From Oscillospiraceae bacterium (lineage in GTDB: Bacteria > Bacillota_A > Clostridia > Oscillospirales > Acutalibacteraceae): a DNA stretch of 5,163 nucleotides. Positions 1 to 5,163 of the stretch are shown piece after piece. The position numbers were made by a program, and so were the translations under genes. The stretch covers positions 1 through 5,163 of the forward strand of contig DOWI01000020.1 in assembly GCA_003519645.1 (NCBI GenBank). The letters are read 5' to 3'. The number at the start of each line of letters is the position of its first letter. Position 1 is the first letter of the stretch. The notes under the pieces were generated by a model that worked only from the letters and a program-made list of their open reading frames with translations, had not been told where the DNA came from and ran no database searches.

Positions 1-301
1 TAGCGCAGTCGGATGATTATTTCGGATTTCCTGCTAGTTTTTGTATATGACTTGCCATAGATTAAGTATCTAAGCGTTTTTTATATAGCCCTGTAGATAT
101 TAAATTAAGGCGTGTATATAAAAAGATTGTCATCATTGCAATGCCGACCATCTGTTTGTTTTTACACTTTGGTTATCGGTGCTTACGAAAACAAAGAAGG
201 CGTATGATCCGAAAGACAAAATAACTTACACAACATAAGCTGCCACCATTTTTCACAATAGTGACAATGTTATCTGCCAGGTAACTTAATCTATATTTTC
301 C

Positions 302-330
302 TTGACAGAATTCTGACTGCATGCTAATAT
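302..330 (+). promoter_or_regulatory. Near-consensus sigma-70/sigma-A promoter on the plus strand
   Basis: TTGACA (302-307) is separated by exactly 17 bases from TAATAT (325-330), so the -35 is perfect and the -10 has one difference from TATAAT. Transcription would begin near 337 and run towards the 3' end of the minus-strand operon. No convincing gene follows: a 23-codon frame at 386-457 has no ribosome binding site. A good AAAAGGAGG at 457-465 is followed only by a 17-codon frame (482-535) that coincides with the opposite-strand terminator. The promoter may drive a small or antisense RNA, or may be the remnant of a lost gene. Confidence 0.55.
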
Positions 331-367
331 GGAGCATGCTTCATGTGAAGCTTGTTTCATATTAGCA
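322..367. repeat. 46-bp imperfect palindrome overlapping the plus-strand -10 element
   Basis: The two halves are symmetric about 344/345. The central GCTTCA-TG-TGAAGC is perfect; then comes one T-T mismatch (337/352), then pairing out to 322/367 with two G-T positions (334/355 and 332/357). The outer arm TGCTAATATG pairs with CATATTAGCA without error. The left arm contains the -10 element, which suits a repressor operator. Because the imperfections are G-U pairs when read as plus-strand RNA, a structured transcript from a more distant upstream start is an alternative. No T run follows on either strand, so it is not a typical terminator. Confidence 0.6.
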
Positions 368-484
368 GAAAAAAGTACACATTTTATGCTTAAAAAAAGA
401 GATCATGCTCGTTTTATTAACGGCGACAAGAAAGAATGTGCTGAAGATAAAAGGTGAAAAGGAGGCACGCATCTCATTAATATG

Positions 485-523
485 AAAAACGGGGGTCTTG
501 AATTTCTTATCCAAAACCCTCGT
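485..523 (-). terminator. Candidate Rho-independent terminator of the restriction operon
   Basis: Reading on the minus strand, bases 523-509 can pair with 503-489 across a 5-base AAGAA loop, giving a 15-position stem. It has one A-C mismatch (520/492) and two G-U pairs (511/501 and 515/497). The base of the stem is GC-rich (GAGGG opposite CCCCC). It is followed by a run of T at 489-485 and then CATATTAAT. Read as plus-strand RNA the two G-U positions become C-A mismatches and no T run follows, so the structure favours minus-strand function. It lies about 190 bases after the GIY-YIG stop codon. The T run is short, so termination efficiency is uncertain. Confidence 0.6.
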
Positions 524-627
524 AAGGCCGCATAAACACTGGTCTTATGTACCCTGTATCTATTTTAACCTAATCTTTTGCCTCCGTACCTTTCCGCAGG
601 ATACAATGACTCAAAAGGTCGGTCGGA

Positions 628-662
628 AAAATCACAGTTGCATTTTGAAAATCAAAGTTGCA
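628..662. repeat. Pair of 15-bp direct repeats, 20-bp period
   Basis: AAAATCACAGTTGCA (628-642) recurs as AAAATCAAAGTTGCA (648-662), differing at one base, with starts exactly 20 bases apart, close to two helical turns. It lies just downstream of the GIY-YIG stop codon on the minus strand. Only two copies are present, so it could be a protein-binding site pair or chance; no function can be assigned. Confidence 0.4.
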
Positions 663-712
663 AGCGTTATACCTTTCGTGTTAAGAATATTAAATCAACT
701 ATGGGTTCGGTG

Positions 713-1615
713 TCACTCCGTTTCGGTTGATTCAAGTGCTTTTAATGATTGTCCGCTTTCTGTTTTCCAGCTCGTCAGACCATTTGCACTCTTTCCGATG
801 ACGAACATCGCAGCGTAAGACGGGCTGGTAAAAAGCATATCCTCCTGTAAAACGCCTTGCTCATCTACAGGTGCTTTCTTTCTGCGTTCTTTGATAACTG
901 TTGGAATCGTATCGTCGTCCACCAGAGAAATGTGACTGCTTTTAAGAACAACAAATCCTTCTGTGGTTTGAATGCCGTTGGCCTCGACTTTTCCGACATT
1001 TTTGATTGTGCGCTCAAGATGCAGCCTTGCACTGTCATACGAAACAGTCACAGTATTTTCTGTTTTCTTCATCTGCGACTTGCTGATGGGCTCGAACAAT
1101 TTATAACCAAGCGTACCCATGATCACCTTAGCGTAATCAATGAACTCTTCCATTTCACTTTCTTTCTCCTCGGTAATATTTCCAAGAGTAGGATCATTGC
1201 TGTTTTTTACATCATAACGGTTTGCGGCTATAGCGAGATTGCAGAATCGGTTTTCAAGGTAGCTTATCTCAGTGGGACCGAACGAATTATTGGAAGTGGT
1301 GAAAACAATTACCTCTGTCCAGTAGTCTTTTTCGGGATTGCGCTTGTGTTCCATCAGCCGATTGAGGATGCCTTCACCGTTTTTACGCGCTCCGGCTTGT
1401 CCGATATAAACAACACCCTTCCCGGTCTCATCAGAGGTACCAAAAAGGAAGTATACGCCACTCTGTTTCAGATCATCTCGCTCTTTGCACTTGTCCAATT
1501 CCGTCCTCGGAATTTTGTAAGCGACACCTGTCCAGTTAGCAAAGGTACACTTCATCCTTCCGCTGGCATCACCATCCATCAAAAATAAGTTGATGCTTTT
1601 CCCACGTGTCGACAT
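713..1615 (-). CDS. GIY-YIG nuclease family protein with C-terminal DUF4357-type domain
   Basis: Likely a DNA endonuclease or a nuclease-fold DNA-binding protein. The GIY-YIG core is visible as GVY (residues 53-55) and YIG (70-72). It is followed by R86 and H90 in LNRLMEHK, which have the same Arg-x3-His spacing as the I-TevI active site, and by the probable metal-binding glutamate E121 in SYLENRF. The stretch from about 121 to 176 (ENRFCNLAIAANRY through GYKLFEP) matches the arrangement I know from GIY-YIG proteins carrying DUF4357. The C-terminal segment, about 235-290, contains FTSPSYAAMFVIGKSANGL and a following SWK, the typical DUF4357 core. All expected catalytic positions appear present, so it is probably active. 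The start at 1615 is supported by GGAGG 7 bases upstream. It is the last gene of the operon. Proteins of this type are often found near restriction-modification genes, but their cellular task is not well defined, and I infer an accessory defence role from context only. Confidence 0.9.
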   Translation of the reverse strand: MSTRGKSINLFLMDGDASGRMKCTFANWTGVAYKIPRTELDKCKERDDLKQSGVYFLFGTSDETGKGVVYIGQAGARKNGEGILNRLMEHKRNPEKDYWTEVIVFTTSNNSFGPTEISYLENRFCNLAIAANRYDVKNSNDPTLGNITEEKESEMEEFIDYAKVIMGTLGYKLFEPISKSQMKKTENTVTVSYDSARLHLERTIKNVGKVEANGIQTTEGFVVLKSSHISLVDDDTIPTVIKERRKKAPVDEQGVLQEDMLFTSPSYAAMFVIGKSANGLTSWKTESGQSLKALESTETE

Positions 1616-1622
1616 ATCGATA

Positions 1623-1627
1623 CCTCC
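1623..1627 (-). promoter_or_regulatory. Ribosome binding site of the GIY-YIG gene
   Basis: Reading on the minus strand, GGAGG lies 7 bases before the ATG at 1615 and starts one base after the TAG of the preceding gene (1631-1629). It fixes the start of the GIY-YIG protein and suggests coupled translation. Confidence 0.75.
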
Positions 1628-1628
1628 G

Positions 1629-2453
1629 CTATTTCAATTCGTCGTAGAAGCCCTCGAAATCAGGATACTTTTCCTGCATTTCAATAAAGCCTTCAATTTC
1701 CTCTATGCTAACAATATTCTCTGCCGGAATCGAACTGTTTGTCATCCCGGTAAATTCAAATTCATAAGGATAGCCATACATCCGCGTAACAATAAAATAT
1801 TTAACGATTTCCGCAATAACCGCATTACGGCATATCTCATGCACATCGGACAGCTTGCATTTGAATTTCACAATGGAAGGAGTCCCTTCAATCCAAAGTC
1901 GCTTATATGGCTCCCTCTTATATAGGTCACGGTCAATTGCCTCCAGCGACCAGCGCAGGATTTCGCCTCCCAGATTTATAGCAAAATTGTTAGCCGTGTC
2001 ATCTTTGTATACCAGGCTCTTATCAAACATGAAATGAACCGACTCCGTCCGTTGTTCCTTATCACGCTCCCAATAGTAGTAGATGTGAGTAAAAACCTCA
2101 TCTATCTTGTCTTTATCAAGACCAATGTGTTCCAGCAGAGTTTTAAGACGATTCTCGGCTACAGATCCACGACCGCCACCAGTCACAAGCCCTTCCTGCA
2201 ATAAGATTTTTTCATCCAGCAATCGCGTAACATGACAAACTACTACTTCTACGTCTGGATTTGCAGAAACGAACTCAGTTACTATCGGCATCTCATCAAT
2301 GCGTAAATCTTGTAGCTGATGTTTAATTTGCCAGCCTTTAGTAACTCCCTCGAGGCTGATGTTAATGCGTATCATGTTTTCAAAAGACTCATCCCAATTC
2401 CCAAGAGAAGCAGGGAATGTGGATGGATTATCAAAGTCAATAATCATCTGCAT
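1629..2453 (-). CDS. Hypothetical protein of 274 residues in the type III restriction operon
   Basis: I do not recognise this protein. The ATG at 2453 is preferred because GAGGAG sits 6 bases upstream; the ATG two codons later would be 12 bases away. The product looks soluble and acidic to mixed in charge, with no signal peptide and no evident membrane segment. Visible landmarks are a glycine-rich GGGRGS at residues 92-97, a following helix-like stretch (about 98-130) ending in a YYYWERDK segment, a central region rich in charged and aromatic residues (about 140-200), and an acidic C-terminal tail (about 245-274). The glycine-rich stretch is not a Walker A motif because it lacks GK(T/S). I see no nuclease, methyltransferase, kinase or DNA-binding motif. 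It lies 10 bases after res and 13 bases before the GIY-YIG gene, so it is very likely co-transcribed with both. A role connected with restriction is suggested only by position. Its codons are more AT-rich than those of res. Confidence 0.85.
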   Translation of the reverse strand: MQMIIDFDNPSTFPASLGNWDESFENMIRINISLEGVTKGWQIKHQLQDLRIDEMPIVTEFVSANPDVEVVVCHVTRLLDEKILLQEGLVTGGGRGSVAENRLKTLLEHIGLDKDKIDEVFTHIYYYWERDKEQRTESVHFMFDKSLVYKDDTANNFAINLGGEILRWSLEAIDRDLYKREPYKRLWIEGTPSIVKFKCKLSDVHEICRNAVIAEIVKYFIVTRMYGYPYEFEFTGMTNSSIPAENIVSIEEIEGFIEMQEKYPDFEGFYDELK

Positions 2454-2459
2454 TGAACT

Positions 2460-2465
2460 CTCCTC
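2460..2465 (-). promoter_or_regulatory. Ribosome binding site of the 274-residue gene, overlapping the res stop codon
   Basis: Reading on the minus strand, GAGGAG lies 6 bases before the ATG at 2453 and shares bases with the TGA that ends res (2466-2464). Ribosomes terminating on res therefore stop on top of this site, which favours translational coupling of the two genes. Confidence 0.75.
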
Positions 2466-5163
2466 ACAGGCTTTCCATAATATTCAGCAAGCTCTGGTAG
2501 CTGTCAACATCGTGGTAAACCACGTTTTCCGTGGATATTTCATTGAACAGCTTCCGCGCACAGCGGATTTTGGCCTGCTCTATCGGCTTTAACTGGAGCG
2601 TTTCCATTGTGCCCTTTGTCTCGGCAACGAAGAAGATATGCTTCACCGTGCCGGCGTAAAACGCAATCGCCCAATCCGGTGAATAATTGCCGACCGGTGT
2701 GGGAATCTGAAAGCCTTTCGGCAGCTTGGCATAGACACAGACTTCATTGGCGGCTTCAAGGTCTTGCGCAAACCGGCGCTCGACGCTCTGCTCCGCGATG
2801 CCATCGGTGAAAACGTAGTCCTGTATATGCTTGTGAACGCGGAAGGCTTTGTCAATACCCTGCGAATGTTTTTCAGCAGTGAAAATGTCGCTGTCATAGC
2901 TGCCCTGAATCCGGTCATATGTAATATGTTCGACGATCATCGTTGCCTTTTGCTCTTTGATAAGGCGAATGACTTTGTTGATAAACTCCTCCGGATTGTA
3001 CTTAAACATGGCAAGCTTTGCAGTGCTGATTCCGGACAAAATAGCGGCCACTGTGCGGCGCGTCAGGATAGTCCCTTCGGCGACCTTGCCAATCAAATCG
3101 TACTTCACCTGACTGATTTCCGAGTGACGCAGCGTTTCTGTGCGCGTTTTGGCCGCCTCGAAAGCGTCGCCGCGCTCAATGGATGTCGCTTCCATGTCGG
3201 ATTTTTGTTCTCCGGTAGAAACGGTATATTGGAGCTGCGAAACGAAGAGGTTCTGGTCGATATGGGCGATGGATTTCTGAATCAGCTCAGCCGCATCAAA
3301 ATCCACAGCATAGGCATACTTGTGGTTGATGTAGCCCCAAAGCGTCTGAAACTCCTTTTTGTAGAAATTTTCGTTCAGCTCGTTTTCAAAAATCTTGGTT
3401 TTGTTGCCGTTGTCAATCATACTGTCAAGGACGCGTTCGTCAAACACGCCTTGTATCAACGTGTGAACGCCCTCGGCGATCGGCTGCAGGTCAGGCGGCA
3501 GCGGCGCAAGCGCGTTGTTGGCAAGGTCAGCGCGGTAAGAATCCGTGACATTGTCGTTGTCATCCACATAATCGTTTTTCAGCAGATAACGATAAATGTC
3601 CTTTGCCTGCTTCGCATTGATGGTCGTGGGAACTTCTCCGATTTTGACCGTTTTGCCAAGGAAGTAATCCATTGTCGCTTTAGACGGCCTGTCGTAGAGT
3701 ACATCCTTGATCTGCTTTTGCAAAGCGGAAACAAACGGCGCATAGCTCTCACTAGCGATCACTGTAAGCAGGTTGATGTCGTGCACCGCCGTCCCGCAGG
3801 TTTCAGCGTCCATGCGTTCTCCGTCTTGATTGACGCACAGGCGCATACCGCGTCCGACCTCCTGCCGTTTCTGTGTTGTGCTGTCGGAGTGCTTGAGCGT
3901 ACAAATCTGAAACACATTCGGGTTGTCCCAACCCTCGCGCAGTGCGGAATGGGAAAAGATAAACCGCGTCGGCTCATCAAAGGAAAGCAGGCGTTCTTTG
4001 TTTTTCAAAATCAAATCATAGGCGGAGATATCATCGGAGAACTCCGAGCCGCGCCTCAGCGTACTGTCAACGGCATGTCCAGTCTTTTTATCAATGCTGA
4101 AATAGCCCTTGTGCGTGTCGGCCACATCAATGCTGCACAGATATTTTTGATACGGCGTATCGAAAAGCGTGATGTACTCATTGAGCACGTTGATATACTC
4201 CTGCTCGAATATCCGACCATACTCGCCGAGCAACTCATTGCCGTCCTCATCGTACTGACGGTACTTCGCAACCTCATCGATGAAGAACAGCGACAGCGTT
4301 TTAATGCCCTTATGGAACAGGCTTTCTTCCTTCTTGAAATGGGAGATAATCGTTTCGCGTATCTGAATGCGGCGCATATCCTTTTCGGAAATGTCGCCGA
4401 CTACATCGCCGCGTGTAATCACCTCGCCGTTGGTAAAGGTTACCGACGCACCGATGGGATCGATTTCGGATATCGTGTAGCCCTGATATTCCTCCAGTGG
4501 CGGCATGTTCTTACCAGCGGAGAGATAATACAGATTATCGCCGACGCCGAGGATGCGGGTTTCACGGTTGATGGATTTTTGATAGTTGACCTCAAACTCC
4601 AGTCGTGCCATCGGCGGTTTCTTATTTGAAAGAATAATATCCTCAAGAAAAAGATACCTGTCCGTGCCGCGGAAGTTTTTCACTTCAAAGCCCTTGACCT
4701 CGATTTTTTTGACGAGGCGCTTGTTGTAGGCATCCAGCGCATCCAGCACATAGACAAGGTTGTGGTGATCCTTGTGCGTGGCGGAATAATTCAGGCTGAA
4801 AAGCGGGTTGAAGCTTTTCAGCGCTTTCTGCGTGACTTCGCCGCCCATCTTCTGCGGCTCGTCGAGAATAATAATCGGACGGTTGGCGCTGATGACGTCA
4901 ATCGGGCGTCGGGAGGCAAATTCGTCACGCTTGGAATAAATAATCCGCGCTTCTTTGCTTCTGCCGTCCTCTTTCAGGGAGGAGGCAAACGCCTGCGTGT
5001 TGATAATCATGACATTGATACCGGCGCTGGAGGAAAAATTGTCAAGCTGATTAAGATTGGAGCTGTTGTAGACGAAGAACCGCGCTTTTTTCCCGTAATG
5101 CTCCATGAAGTGATCCACGGTCATTTCAAAGGATTTCTTCACGCCCTCGCGGATGGCGATAGA
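2464..5163 (-). CDS. res: Type III restriction-modification enzyme, Res (helicase-endonuclease) subunit, partial at its N terminus
   Basis: This is the ATP-dependent restriction subunit of a type III system, which cuts unmodified DNA together with a Mod methyltransferase. The reading frame is open to the right edge: 899 residues are visible, starting SIAIREGVKKSF, a conserved block of this family. The GTG at 5142 is therefore an internal valine and not the start. Full-length relatives are roughly 950-1000 residues, so about 100 residues including the Walker A motif should lie beyond the edge. Visible helicase motifs, numbered from the first visible residue, are DEPQ (motif II, 101-104; bases 4852-4863), SAT (motif III, 127-129), REGWDNP (motif V, 409-415) and QEVGRGMRL (motif VI, 434-442). 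The C-terminal PD-(D/E)XK nuclease shows SPDWAI with D830 (bases 2674-2676) and AETKG with E848 and K850, so its catalytic residues look intact. There is no internal stop. Its TGA overlaps the ribosome binding site of the next gene. The family call is secure; the DNA target cannot be inferred. Confidence 0.96.
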   Translation of the reverse strand, partial: SIAIREGVKKSFEMTVDHFMEHYGKKARFFVYNSSNLNQLDNFSSSAGINVMIINTQAFASSLKEDGRSKEARIIYSKRDEFASRRPIDVISANRPIIILDEPQKMGGEVTQKALKSFNPLFSLNYSATHKDHHNLVYVLDALDAYNKRLVKKIEVKGFEVKNFRGTDRYLFLEDIILSNKKPPMARLEFEVNYQKSINRETRILGVGDNLYYLSAGKNMPPLEEYQGYTISEIDPIGASVTFTNGEVITRGDVVGDISEKDMRRIQIRETIISHFKKEESLFHKGIKTLSLFFIDEVAKYRQYDEDGNELLGEYGRIFEQEYINVLNEYITLFDTPYQKYLCSIDVADTHKGYFSIDKKTGHAVDSTLRRGSEFSDDISAYDLILKNKERLLSFDEPTRFIFSHSALREGWDNPNVFQICTLKHSDSTTQKRQEVGRGMRLCVNQDGERMDAETCGTAVHDINLLTVIASESYAPFVSALQKQIKDVLYDRPSKATMDYFLGKTVKIGEVPTTINAKQAKDIYRYLLKNDYVDDNDNVTDSYRADLANNALAPLPPDLQPIAEGVHTLIQGVFDERVLDSMIDNGNKTKIFENELNENFYKKEFQTLWGYINHKYAYAVDFDAAELIQKSIAHIDQNLFVSQLQYTVSTGEQKSDMEATSIERGDAFEAAKTRTETLRHSEISQVKYDLIGKVAEGTILTRRTVAAILSGISTAKLAMFKYNPEEFINKVIRLIKEQKATMIVEHITYDRIQGSYDSDIFTAEKHSQGIDKAFRVHKHIQDYVFTDGIAEQSVERRFAQDLEAANEVCVYAKLPKGFQIPTPVGNYSPDWAIAFYAGTVKHIFFVAETKGTMETLQLKPIEQAKIRCARKLFNEISTENVVYHDVDSYQSLLNIMESL

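Larger units (their letters stand above)
1..712. other. Gene-poor AT-rich region beyond the 3' end of the restriction operon
   Basis: I find no convincing gene here on either strand. Bases 1-301 are the most AT-rich and contain only short frames without ribosome binding sites, for example one open from 66 to the TAA near 222 with an internal ATG at 141. Bases 302-370 hold the plus-strand promoter and palindrome, 485-523 the operon terminator, and 628-662 the direct repeats. A plus-strand frame at 569-730 is open but has no credible start and overlaps the end of the GIY-YIG gene. A perfect 10-bp palindrome CAGAATTCTG (306-315) lies inside the promoter spacer and shares only the last base of the -35. 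The left edge may continue into unrelated flanking or mobile-element DNA, but no transposase, integrase or attachment site is visible. Confidence 0.6.

Noticed and set aside
253..264. Short inverted repeat TCAC-AATA-GTGA
   Set aside because: Only four perfect base pairs with imperfect extension; this is expected by chance in AT-rich DNA.
322..367. Palindrome read as a Rho-independent terminator
   Set aside because: No T run follows the stem on either strand: plus-strand RNA continues into an A-rich stretch and minus-strand RNA into mixed sequence.
386..535. Two short plus-strand frames (386-457 and 482-535) in the same reading frame, separated by TGA, with AAAAGGAGG between them
   Set aside because: The first has no ribosome binding site. 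For the second, the AAAAGGAGG ends 16 bases before the ATG, which is too far, and the frame coincides with the minus-strand terminator stem. A leader peptide is possible but unsupported.
1..712. CRISPR array, tRNA or attachment site in the non-coding tail
   Set aside because: No regularly spaced repeat units beyond the two-copy repeat, no cloverleaf-like sequence and no flanking duplication were seen.
498..818. 106-codon open frame on the plus strand
   Set aside because: No ribosome binding site precedes it, it starts inside the candidate terminator, and its end is antisense to the GIY-YIG coding region.
857..1588. 243-codon open frame on the plus strand
   Set aside because: It is antisense to the GIY-YIG gene, which has clear motifs and a ribosome binding site. 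The antisense product has no recognisable feature.
2764..4629. 621-codon open frame on the plus strand
   Set aside because: It is entirely antisense to the res gene, whose protein has intact helicase and nuclease motifs. The plus-strand translation shows no recognisable domain, and long antisense frames are common opposite GC-richer genes.
2464..5142. GTG at 5142 as the start of the Res protein
   Set aside because: The frame continues upstream as SIAIREG, a conserved family block, and motif I has not yet appeared, so this valine is internal and the gene runs off the window.

Overview
The window carries one transcription unit on the minus strand, read from right to left, covering about positions 5163 to 713, followed by a gene-poor, AT-richer 0.7 kb tail (1-712). 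The unit contains three genes in close succession. First is the 3' nine-tenths or so of a type III restriction enzyme Res subunit, a helicase-nuclease whose start lies beyond the right edge. Second is a 274-residue protein that I do not recognise. Third is a 300-residue GIY-YIG nuclease-like protein with a C-terminal DUF4357-type segment. The gaps are only 10 and 13 bases, each filled by a clear Shine-Dalgarno sequence, so the three are very probably co-transcribed. A candidate Rho-independent terminator for this unit lies at 485-523, about 190 bases after the last stop codon.

Nothing identifies the species directly. Strong GGAGG-type ribosome binding sites, moderate GC and the flavour of the Res protein suggest a Firmicute, perhaps a gut Clostridia member; this is inference. 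Composition is uneven: by rough line counts the res gene is near 50% GC, the two downstream genes near 40-45%, and the tail near 35-40%. This fits a mosaic, horizontally moved defence cassette.

Res normally works with a Mod methyltransferase that recognises and methylates an asymmetric site. In such systems Res translocates or slides using ATP and cuts unmodified DNA. A mod gene would be expected upstream of res, outside this window. The second and third genes are not standard parts of a type III system. Their tight placement makes them candidate accessory proteins, but no function for the second can be read from its sequence.

The tail holds three other items. There is a near-consensus sigma-70-type promoter on the plus strand (302-330), a 46-bp imperfect palindrome overlapping its -10 element (322-367), and a pair of 15-bp direct repeats (628-662). 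No convincing gene follows the promoter, which points towards the 3' end of the minus-strand operon.
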